In this document: positions 20,179-32,100 of the stretch, in pieces
How the letters are laid out: every line of letters begins with the position of its first letter
Numbering within the stretch: position 1 is the stretch's first letter
NCBI RefSeq assembly: GCF_000002415.2
Contig: NC_009916.1
Coordinates: 1,443,001 to 1,507,000 of the forward strand
Source: Plasmodium vivax
Lineage: Eukaryota; Apicomplexa; Aconoidasida; Haemosporida; Plasmodiidae
DNA: 64,000 nucleotides
Reading direction: 5' to 3'
Notes under the pieces: generated by a model
What the model was told of the DNA's origin: nothing
Seen by the model: only the letters and a program-made list of their open reading frames with translations
Databases searched by the model: none
Program-made: the position numbers and the translations under genes

Positions 20179-23100
20179 CTAATCGCGCGCGGCGCCCTTG
20201 GGCGGCTTCTTCCCGGTGTAGTCGAAGACGGTGCCGTCGTCGGACACGAGGCACTCGCCAGTCATCCTGGCCCGCATCTCGATGGCCAGCTTCTTGCTCA
20301 AGCTGCTGCCGTAGGTGTTGATGCCGAAGTTCTTCGTGCGCTTGCACCCGCTGGGGCTCCTCCACTCGGCCCGCCACGCCTGCACGATGCCGTTGATCCT
20401 GATCATGTAGACCCCCGCGGGGGTGGCGGGGGTGCCGGCGTTGGACTTCTCCAGCCGGTCCACCCGGTCCATCCGATCCACCCGATCCACCTTTTCGAGC
20501 CTTTCCACCCTTTCGAGCCTGTCCAATTTGCCGTACATGCCCACATCGTCCATCTCCTTCTTGACGCTCCTGGGGAAGGCACCCTTCGCGCCCTGCTTGC
20601 TGCCACTGTAGTAATCCGGGGTGGAGCACTCCTTGGCATTCGGGTCGAAGGGGGCCCCGCCGAGCGGACTAGCCTCTTCGCTGGTTAACCCTTTGCTGAG
20701 CTCCTCACTGGCTGCCGCGTAGAGGTGCATCTCGTTTGTTTGGTTGGTCAGCCCCCCGTAAAGGTTATTCTCTACCCCCCCATTTTGCTCCTCCCCGCCG
20801 GGGATGCACACGTCGCTTGGGCCAATGAAAACGTTGCTGCTGTTTCTGAACGGGGGGCTGGCGCTGCCGCCCATGTTGGTTCCGAGGGGGGAGTTCTCCA
20901 TTCCACCCCCGTTTGGGATGACGCTCCCGTTTGGGATGCCATTTCCGCTTTCTATCCCCCCCCCGCTGTGTCCACTGTGACCGCTGTGCAACCCGTTCTG
21001 GTCGGCCCCTTCGTTATCGGTTGGATTGGTGCCGCCCCCGATGGCGGTGTTGCTTAAGGGCGCGCTCAGGCTCATCTCCGCATCGTTCTGGGGGCCTTCC
21101 CCCTCGAAGTTAGTTCCCCCCACCCCTCGGCCATTGCTCACACAGTCGCCCAAGTTATTATTTACCATATCCGTGGTGCTGTTGCTCCCAGCTGGGCTGC
21201 TCACAAGTTTGATGCTTTCCTTTACGGCGCTCTTGTTCGTGTAGGGCGGGCTGCTACTCCCATTCGGGTTGACGCCGTTCATTCGGATGCTCTCACTTGG
21301 GGAGGTTACTGGCATGCCGTTTGTGTATATCCCCCCTTCTGTAATGGTCTCCCCATGGAGGTGGTCCTCCCCATAGAGGTTGCTTTCCCTACACTTGGAG
21401 TAGCTCTTCCCATTGACGTAGCCATTTTGCACGTACTGCAGGTCCTCGTTGCTGTTCGTGGGGGATGCTGCTGAGAGGGGAGGCGCGCCCCCTCCGACTG
21501 CCTTTTTGCTTCCTCCACTGTTCATGTGTGCCTTCTTAACATCAACCGTGGCAATCTCGTGGGGGGGGCCACTTTTGCTGCTGTGCCCTACGCCACTCTT
21601 GCCCCCCAGGGGTAGTTCATTCATGGCGGGCGCGCCTATGGGAGCGGCCATGGAAGCGGTCATCGGTGCGACCATCCCCGCCGCCCCTAACGGTGCTGCT
21701 AACGATGCCGCCACCCCCGTGTGCGTAAGGCCCCCTTTCCCCCCGTGGCTGCCATAGCCGTGCTTGCCACTCTGGTGGAAGTTGTCCCCCAGGTGGTAGT
21801 TACCCTCCAGTCCAGCCACCTCGTTCGACATCTCCGCTTTCAACATACCACAAGCATGTTGCTGCACGTCCTTCTTACTCACGTTGGTATTCTTCTTATA
21901 CACATGTTCAAATTTTTTCCTCGCAGCGATCGCTAGATTTCTAGCTCTCTCCTCTCCAAACTTGTTAATAGAAAAATAGCGTTTCTCCTGTTTCCCATTG
22001 GAATACCAATTGGCACAGAATGCTTTCTTAGAGTCCTGGTAAAATACCCCCTGGGGGAGGATCACTGAACTGTCAATTTGATTCGTTTCATTTGATTTTT
22101 TATTATTTGATTTTGCATAGGTGATTACGTTGTCTCCTGCTTTTCCGGCTGGGTACTTGGCATAGGCGTTTCTGCCTTTCTGTTCCGCTCCTCCCAGGTG
22201 GGTCTCCCTGGAAGAGCGGTCTGGGCGCTCCCTTCTGGTCGTCCCCACCTGGTGGCAGTAATCGTAATTCATTTCTTCATCCTGGTCGTCCTCCTGCTCT
22301 TCCTCCTCGTGGGGGTTCCCATGGCCACCTCCCACGCCACCGCCTACCCCACTCCCATTGCTGTTAATTTTTCGCCTGCCCCCGCCGACGCAGCCGCCGT
22401 ACTGCTCGCTTTCATTTTTCTTCTTCGGCACCCCTTCGTCCTCCTCTGCGTGCTCCGCGCCGGGCTTCCCCTCGGGGTAGCCGCCCTTCGCGTACGCGTA
22501 GTAATCGTCGTAGTGCCGGAGGGCGCCGCCCTGCGACGGGTGCCTCCCCTTGCCTCTGCCCCCGAGGTCGCTCACCCCGCTGAGGGGGTAGTCCCCCCTG
22601 GCTCCACTCTCATACCTTCCGCCCACGCCGCTAACCCCTCCAACGGCGGCACCAGCCCGGTGAAACTCATTCCAGTCGCTGAACAGGTCGATCTCGACCC
22701 CCTTGTACTCGCCCGCGTACTTCCCCGCGTAACCATCGTAGGTTCCTTCATTCTTGCACGCCCCCCCGCGGACGTCCCCCTTGGGGTTCCCCAGGTTCCG
22801 CTTCCTATCATAGGCGGGGTGGTACTCCTCGTAATCCACATGGTGCTGCTCAAAGGGGTATTTTTCTCTCCCCCCCGCTTCGTACTTGCTTGTTCCTTCT
22901 CCTACGCCGGTGTACTTAATAGCATCTGCGTAGGGCACGCCCTTTTCGTTCTTCTTCCCCTCGCCCAGTTGCACAAGGGCGCTGCTCCCCCCCCCTGGGT
23001 TGTTACCGTTTCGTAGCTTTTTCTGGCTCTCCGCGGTAAGGACGTCCTCCTCCTCGTCACCTGCCGCGGTTACCGCGCCTACCGCGGCCACCGCTCCGCC

Positions 23101-26100
23101 TGGTGCTGCCCTTCCATTCGAGGGGTCGTTTTCCTCGCCCATTTTATGCGCCCTCCCGTTGCTGCCACTCCCCGTGTGCATGGCGGCCCCGCCTCGTCGG
23201 CCATCTCGCTTGTTAGCGGGGGCGTTACTCGAGTCCACCGCGTGGTCCTCATTGGTGGCCCGCAAGTAGGTGCCTCCACCCCTCCTGGAAATGATTCGCC
23301 TGTTCGTCCCATCCACGTAGCTGCCGCATTCGAAGTGGTGAGCACTGGCACCATGGTTGGCCCCGCCTTCATTCATCCCGTTGTTATTCAAATTCGCCGT
23401 GTCTTCTTCCTTCCCCCCCCCGGCACGTGCATACCCCCCGGAGGCATCCGCATTGACTGCCTCACTCCCATCGTTGTTCGCTCCATTGGAAGTGACATCA
23501 TTGGAAGTACCTCCATTCGCGGACGCCGCCGCATTCGCCGCAGCAGCAGCAGAGGCCCCCTTTTTGCCGGCGCCCTTCATATGCTTGGTCCTATTTTCAA
23601 AGGCAAATCTGGCCTTCGTGGCTAAATTACGAGCCTCATCCCAGCCGTAGTACTTAATTTTGAACCTCCTTTTAATTTGCTTGCCTTCCTCATACCAACT
23701 GCCTATCCATGCCTTTTGCGATCGATCGAAGTAGACTCCTCTCTGTGGTTTGAGCTCAGATGAGGTCATTTTGAATTCGTAATTTTCATTTGAATCTACG
23801 ACTGCGTTGTTCCTCACTTTTGTGTTGATTCTCCTGGAGCCTACTCCTCCTTTTCCCCCTGCATTGTTCCCTCTTCCAACGGGGGTAGTCTCCATATGCA
23901 GTTTTGCTTTATCTTTGCTGTGGCTTCTACCATTGCCTATGTAGCACACTCCGTTGATTTTTCCACCCCGATGATCCCCACTCATGGGAGGTGCCTTTCC
24001 ATTGGTGCCTCCATGCCCACCACCACCCACAGCATTGTTACTGCTGCTGCCGCTGCCACTACCGCTGCCACTACCACTGCCATTCATCCCTGCGGCTGCT
24101 CCCCCACCAGCAGTGGACGATTCCCTCCTACCATAATACCTAGATTCTAGCTCATAATTCTTTGTGTAATTCTGATTGACTACTTTGTTCCTTCTTCCAC
24201 GCCCATACTCTACGGTGCAATTGTTAAGAAAGAAATTCACGTTCTTCCCTCGTTCGTCTTTCATTCCTAGTTTGGTCGAATTTACGCTGCTAACGTTTTC
24301 TTCGTCTTCCTGGTTGGCTCCTCCTCCCTTCATGTGTCTGCCCGGTTTTGCCATACTTCCTGCGGATGCGGCTGCGGAAGCGGCTGCGGATGTAGCTGCC
24401 CTCCCGCCGAGGTACACACCCTTCATGTGCATCTTCTTCTTCCCACTCGGGTCGTGGTCTCGATCGTCCAGGTCATCCCCGCGGTGACTCCCATCAACGT
24501 GGTCCTCGTCCACCTCATCATCCACCGCGTCGTCATCCTCCGGGTCTTCCATCTCCCCCCCATGAGCATAAAACTTTTTTAAAAAATTAAATTCTGTGGG
24601 ATCAGCAGATAGTTTCATGAGACTTGTATTTATCTCCTCATCGGTCATATTTTCCCTATTTTTTATTTTTCTTAGGAGAGCTCTTTTTTTTTGAATGTGG
24701 TCGGTCATCTCCTCTCTCCTCTTCCTGGTTAGGTACCCGTGCAGAATGATATCGTCTGTGTTGTTCCTTCCGTTAAAGAGGCCCATGGAGTTGCCCAAAT
24801 GCTTGTTGCATAGCTTTCCCTTCCCGTGGTCTAGCGAGCTGACCACATCTTTATACAAATGGGCGAAGCTCTTGCTGTGGCTGCTCCCTTTGTTGGCACT
24901 TCCTCCGAGGTGGTGGTGGTGGTGCGCATGCCTGCCACTGCTATGCCTACCGCTGCTATGTCTGCCACTGCTATGCCTACCGCTGCTATGCCTACCGCTG
25001 CTATGCCTCCCGCTGCTGTGTCTGCCCCCACTGCCTTCCCTACTGTTGCTGTGTTCTCCTCTCACCAGGAGGAACTTACCCAATTCGTCCACGTGACTCA
25101 CATTATCGCTGCAATTTTCATTCGGATTTGTGTATGTAAAGCTGGTGAGGTAGTCACACAGGTTGCTACTCCTCCTGGAATCTGCGCACCTATTCACATG
25201 GCTGCTGCTGTTGAAGCGGACGTTGCCACTGCCGCCACTGCTCTGAGCCCCGTTATGGTTAGACCCCTCAGTCGGGTAAAACCCAGATTTGTACACTATA
25301 GAGTTATAGAGGGACGACAGGTAGTTCTTCATTCGCTGCTCATTCGTTTTGCTCATCCGCTGATGGCCATCGTGGAACAGCATGGCCGCTTCGTTCCTCT
25401 GATTCTCTTCGTCACTTAGAAATATGTTTTTGTAACTCCCGTGGGCGTCTTTGTACATTGCTTCCTCGGCCGTCCCCCCGGGGAAGAGGCTTCCCGGTGC
25501 TCCGCCGATGGGGTTGCCAATAACGGGGTTACCACCACCGCTACCGCCCCCCCCGTCCTCCTCCGCGTGCGCCGCGAACTGCACGTTGTCCCTCCTCGAA
25601 AGGTGCAGTTGACTGTTTAGTAGGTGCCACTCATGCTCGTACACCCTTCCGTTTTCGCTGGGCACTTTGTTCCCACCTGCGCCTTCCTGCTCGCACCCGT
25701 TTTCCGCTGCCATGTGATCGCAAGAGAAGGGGTTGCCAAGCTTGCCCCCTTTGCCAAGGGGATAGTCGTGCTTGGCGAAATACTTTTTCAATCCGTTTTG
25801 CATGTCGGTGCAGATCTTATCATCAACAGCACTGCCGCTCTTCGCCTTTTCTAGGAGCCCATACAGCTGGTAGAGCCTCCACAGGTGGTTACTCCTGCTG
25901 TTCTGTTGCGTGCCCGCTGAGGCGTTCGCGGGGGTGGACTCTGCTCCGCTTCCGCAGTTGGGGCAGTTAGAGCAGTTTGCACAATTTGCACAATTTGCGC
26001 AGTTTGCACAGTTTGCGTCAACCAAACCGTCGTACGCGAGCTTCACATCGGGGCACTGGCCACCGCTCGCGCTTAGCGGGTTCTCCTGTCTCTGCAGTTG

Positions 26101-29100
26101 GCCGGGAAGTTGCCCCTGCACCGGTGCTTCTCTCATCTCCTCCTCCCTAAGCGGCTTCCCCTCATTCTTGCTGATCAGCTCCTGGGCCAGATGGTTGCAC
26201 AAATCCATAACGTTGACGTTGCTCTTTCCCCCCACTGGGTTCTTAACACAACAGAAGCAGTTAGAGGGGTTATTCACCACACCATGTGGTGCATCCCGGT
26301 GGCGCTCCCCTGCATACATCTCACTGGTGCTATCTCCCATGGGGTGCTTAAACGGAAAGGAGCCATTCGCCTCCTCCAGCACCTTAGAGTCAAAAAGAAA
26401 CTTCTCATACGGCAGACCTTCCAAGTTAAGCTCTCCATTTTTCATCAAATTGAAGAAGTGCTTTCCTAACTCTCCACCACATGGGTTGCTTCCCTTTTCG
26501 TTGTATTCATCTGCATGGGGGTCACTCATCAGATTGCTTTTCACTTCATTCCCGTTTAGGATGCTCGACAGTTTTGACTTCTCCCCGTATAGGTGGTGGT
26601 TGTGGGCACTCCCGTTGCAACTGCCAGCAATGCATGGTGCCACCCCTCCGCAGGGAGCTCTCTCTGTGCTTAACAAACCATTCATGTGGGTCGCCACACT
26701 CATGAGGGCACACTTCGAATGGTTCGCATGGATGCAACCGGTTGTTCTATGCTCATGGCAGTGGTGCAATTGATTTGCATCGTTCCACCCTTTGAGTGGG
26801 TTCACCCCACAGGTTCTGTTAAGATTGGTGGAGATGGCATTGCTGGCTTCTTCCCCGTCGAAGGAACTGCACCGATGTAATGCACCCTGTGCTTTGAGAA
26901 GGTTTGCCCCGAGATGGTTATTTCCGGCTGCACACATGTTGAGCACGCTCCCGCAGGGCTTTCTCCTTTCGTGCTCCTCGCAGGGGGGTACCCCATAGTG
27001 GGGCGCTCTGCTGTCGTCCGCCTCTTTGGCGGCATCACTCGAGGGAGCAGCTCCACCTCCCGAGTCAACCTGCCCGTTGTTGTCCCCACTGCAGAGGTGC
27101 AGCTTCGTCCCCGCGTCCTTCTCATAAGCGTTCAGGGGGCCCTCCAGATTGGGGGCGGCATGGCTGCCAGTAAAGGGATTAGCAGCAAAGTGATTCCCAG
27201 AAAAGGGGCTGCCAACAAAGTGATTATTCGCGAAGGCGCTACTGGGCGAGGCGTGGTTGCAGGTGCTCACTCCGCCGAACATGCTGCCCCCCCCCGGTCC
27301 GTCCCCATCGCACACCCGCGACGGTCCACCCACATGCGACTTGCAAGTGAAGGGCTCATCACAACCACCAGCGACCTTCACGGACCAGTACCACTTGAGC
27401 AGTTTGAAAAAGTTCTCCCTGTTTAGGACGCTTCCATTTGGGTTGCCCAAACTGCCCAGATTGCTCAGATGGCTTCTACTGCTTCCACTGCTTCTACCGT
27501 TGGGACCGTTTTTTCCCTCGTCACTTGGGTCCGAGTTGATCCTATCGTGGGCCTTCTCATCGCCAAAATTGGGTCCGCTTCGCTTCTTAGTTTCTGTTTG
27601 TAGAGAGGCAGAACTGTCCTCAAACGGGGGCTGCTCATTCGCGCCGTTCGCGCCGCTCCCACCGCTGGTACCGCTTCCACCACCCCCCTCGTTGTCTGCC
27701 GCACTACAGCTTGCCTCGTCTCCGTTCGCTCCACCTTCACGACTGCCATTGTTCGCCGCCTCCCCCCCCGAGAGACCATTATCATTCGAGTTAAGCTCCA
27801 CGCTCTGGTTTATATGCGCACCGTGCTGAATCAAAACCTCCCGGATGAACTCCATCAGTTTGTTCTTGCACAGGCTGTCTCCACTGCTGCAGGAGTCTGC
27901 CGTTTGTCCTTTCCCATGAGCACAGTGTACGGTCGGGTCATCCTGATTGCCCCCCATGCAGTTATGCATACTGTTGTGGAGACCACTTCGCACTTCATAC
28001 GGGGGAGAGTGCCCCCCGGGCCAGACTGCCCCCGAACAGGGAAGCGGCCCGACCTCCTTCGCCTCCCCTGGATGAGCGAAACCCAATTTTTGCATCATTT
28101 CCTCGACGAGAACTCTGTCTTGGCCCCCCTTCTCCATCATAGCTAGAAGGTACTGAAGCACTTTGTTTTCTCTCCCTCGGGGGAAGGCCTCACCAGCACA
28201 CATGCGGTCAGCAGCACACATGCCGCTATTGCTATACATGCCGCCATTGCTATACATGCCGCCATTGCTATACATGCCGCCATTGCTATACATGCCGCCA
28301 TTGCTATACATACCTCCATTACCATACATACCTCCATTATCATACATACCTGCATCAACGTACACCCCGCCAACCTGGGCATTCCTACTGGCCGCCGCGC
28401 CCGGGGAGCAACCGGCGAAGCAGTCGGTCTTCTCCCTCACACGAAAGAACATGCCCCTTCCCTTGTGCGTAATCTTCCCCTTGTCCACCTCGATCAGCTT
28501 AAAATTCTCTAGCCTCAAAATAATATTATTCATCGTGCATGCGCTAAGGGAAGACAGCACTCCTAAGTGTTTTAAAATTGGAGTGAAGATGACTGCGTAA
28601 TTAAAAATGTCGTGACAGAAGAGAGTGTTCATTACTTGGTTCAAATAGTGGGTGATTATTTTTTTTTTTTTTTTTTTTTTTTTTTTATTTATATTTAGGT
28701 GCATTATGGAGTTGTTCATACAAACGAGTCGGTTCTTCAGATGGCGGTTCTCCCCTTCTGCGTCTACTTCGTTTGCGGCGTGGCTGCTCGGGTAGCCATT
28801 ATTGGTAGGCGCTTCCAGGTGGGCCTTCTCTCCCTGTTGGTGGTCGCCCGGGTTGGCCTCGCAAATCGTATCAGCTTCGATAGCGGCAACTGCTGCGACT
28901 ACTTCAATTGCCCCCGCTGTTGCATCATCCGCCCTGCTTACCGGCGCGCCGCTCGCAAAATGGCCAACTGCATAAGCAGAACCCTGCTCCTCAGAACCCA
29001 ACTTGTCAGATGCACTTGTCTTCCCCTCATTTGACTTTAATTTGTCGCTCGAGGATGCACTCAGGCACTGCTCCTTAAGCATCACGGATTCGTCATACAG

Positions 29101-32100
29101 ACTGGGGTGATCATTGAGCGGTTTGCTGGTCTGCTCAGCGGGTGCCTCCTCCGCCTCTTTGCCGTCCACTTGGCTTCCAACAGGGGGGGTTGTCAACTGG
29201 TGTTGCGGTTGCTTCGGTTGCTCCGTCTGCCCCATCAACTCCTTCCGCTGCTGCTGCTGTTGGGCTTCTCCATTTGAATCGTCCCCCCCGTGGCCACCGA
29301 CACGGTCGCCCTCCCCGTTTGCGGGTTGCTCCTCTTCATCCTTCGGATCCCTTTCCGTTTTCTCCCCTTGCTGACTGCCGCTAACCTGCAGTGGGTCACC
29401 CGCGTGCGTGCCATCGGCGGGAGCTCCCTCCAGGGGAGTGCAATCCTCTTTAGGGGTGTCTCCCTCTATGGAAGCCTCCACCCCTTCCATCGGTTGTACC
29501 TTTTCACCGTGCAGTTCTTGCTCCTCATTCTCCTCATCCTCCTCTCCCTCCTCACTATAAGCCCTCAATCCGAAGGTGCCGTCGTACTTGCCCGGCTTCC
29601 CACTCTCGTTCACCACAGTTTCGATGCTCGTTCGCATGTCACTCGGTGCGTAGTAAATCTTATCCTCCACGTCGATTAGGTCTTCTTTGCAGAGAGCTTC
29701 CTCCCCCCCGGCCGCGCCGCTGACGAAGCGGTGTTCCTTCGGTTCGCGGCTCTCCTGTTCGCGGTTCTCCTCCGCCTTATCGTGCGTGTAATTCTCCTTC
29801 GCGGAAACTGCATCCCTTTTGATCTGCTTGTGGGTGCACCCGTGCGCGCTTTTTTCCTCCCCGAGGCTGTGCTTCCTCTTGAGGGACCTACCGAGGCAGT
29901 GCTGCCTGTCTACCTGAGGCACAGATGGGTCGAACCCACAATGGTTAGCACCCTGGAAGGAGTTGCCTCCGCTAGAAGGGTCATTCGGTACATGCATTTC
30001 GATGGCGGTCGCCGAACCGGGCACTAGTGCATTCACACTGGGGATGACTTTGCCGTTTTCACTTCGGATGGGAATTTTGCGGTCGAGACTGCTCCTCTCC
30101 AGGCCGCCCCTCACCACGGCGCCTCTGACCAGCCCACCGGCCCACTTCCTCTTCATCTTGGTGAGCACCCTCGCGTGGTGCACAATCGAATGGACGTCCA
30201 CATAGGAGCTGTCAATCGCCATAATCTTCCTGAAGTGGTAGAAATACCCATCCCCATTGTTGCTGCAGACCCACTGGGGGTTATACTCCTTCAGGTAGTC
30301 CAGCACCTGAATGAAACACTTTTTAATATTGCACAGAAGTTGCTCTACATATTTATCTGCATCTGAGTGGGTAAATCCCAAAATGATTTCGTTGATGATT
30401 CTTTTTTTTAATCTCTTCCGACGGATGGCATGTGCACTGTTGCTGCTCCTTCCAGAGAGGTCCCCAACGGCATAGGCATTGGAGATGTAGAGGAGAAACA
30501 GCGGGACGGTTATTTTGATGCTCCCCTGCAGGGTTGCTTTGTCCTTCGGGGGGCAGCCCGCGAAGGGGAAGTTCATATGGGTGGTTGGCACAGCGGTTGG
30601 AATAGCGGTTGGTATAGCGGCTGGCACAGCGGCTGGCATAGCGGTAGCCGCATTCGTGGCCATACCCGCTACCGCACCGAGCTGCTTCCCCTCCTCGAAG
30701 ATCATCTTCGGGCTGTAATTCTTCAAGTAGTGCTGAATCTTCATTGCAATGTTTTTAAAGACGCGCTCTGGGTTCTGCTCTGGGTTCTGCTCTGCGTTCT
30801 GCTCTGCGTTCTGCTCGCCATCCTTGGACGGGTTCTGCATCTCTAGAGACAACTGGTTTGCGTGCTCATTAGGGGGAGGGTTCCTCCCGTCCGAGTGGCT
30901 ACCCGAGTGGCTACCCGTGTAGTTACCAGTGTAGCCACCCATGCAGTTATCCTTGCAATTATCCGCGCCCTCCTCGGCCCCCTTGTTACACCCCTCATGT
31001 GGGGGTTCTTCACCGTTAGCACTGCCGAAGTCCTTCAATTCGTCACAGGGGGCGGGGCTCTTCTTGTGGGCGCCGCCGTTGGGGAGGGTCTCGGGGTCCT
31101 CCACTCCTCCCTGTAGGTAGGCCTGCACATGCGCGAGGTTACTTGTGTGCTCATTCGTTTGCTCATTCGTGTGCTCATTCGTGTGTGCATTCTCGAGCCC
31201 GTTCACGTGTGCATTCCCGGGTGGGCTCCCCTTCGCCTCGTGGCCGTAAGAACCCCCCTGCAGCGCTATATCCTTCGGAAGGCAACCCCTCTTGAAAAAG
31301 CCCTTCACATCAAATGCTTTATCATCCAAGCTGAGTTCCTCCTCCTTGATGCTCCCCGGCTCGTTGATCATTTGCTCCAAGTAAAGCCTCATCAGTCTGT
31401 AATTGTAACCGTTTTGGCCCTCCTCATGGGGGACCACCTCATTCTGTTCGCTTCCGAGAGGCAAACCTCCACCTCTGCAGAAGCACATTTGTTCGTTTTT
31501 ACATGAGCAGTTAGGGACTTCCCCAAGGTGAGTCTCCTCCCCATTTGGTTTTGCATAATGTTGACTCTCCTTGTAGAAAAAGGAGTTGCATTCTTCCCAT
31601 CTGTCGTCTCTAAATTCATTTGCAGTTAGTGCGCTCTTGTGAATGAGCTTAAATTCGTCTGCGTGTGGAGACGTAGCGGCGCTCGTTTTGTTCGTCTCCT
31701 TCACATGTGTGGGTTGCTCTTCCACGTGGATTTGGTCACTCGGGGAGGGTTCACCCGGGAGGGTTGCTTTATTCGCTTCGCTTACGCAGATGCCACCCCC
31801 TCCGTTCACATAACCGCTAGTGCTGTTTCCCCCGCTGTCATTCACGATGGGAGTGTTTAGAAAATCCATCACGGGGTTGTTCCGCATCATGCCGGGGAAG
31901 CTCAAATCTTTCGGTTGCGCAGTCCCCTCCTGCATGAGTGCATCGGCCCCCCGCTTGCTACCTCCCTTGTCTGTGTTTCGATCCAAATATATATTGCACA
32001 AATCGTTTACATTCATCAGTTTATTCTCATCGATCGTAGAATTTGATGCAAAGGAATCTAAATTTTTGTTTTGCAGCATGGAAGATACCACTTTCAGCTC

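Noticed and set aside
22198..23016. 272-codon + strand frame opposite the ApiAP2 gene
   Set aside because: Antisense of low-complexity Gly/Arg/Asn codons; hydrophobic look is an artefact and it lies inside a clear single-exon gene.
25900..26800. Long + strand frames opposite the ApiAP2 gene (up to 287 codons)
   Set aside because: Shadows of the single long minus-strand frame; no independent evidence.
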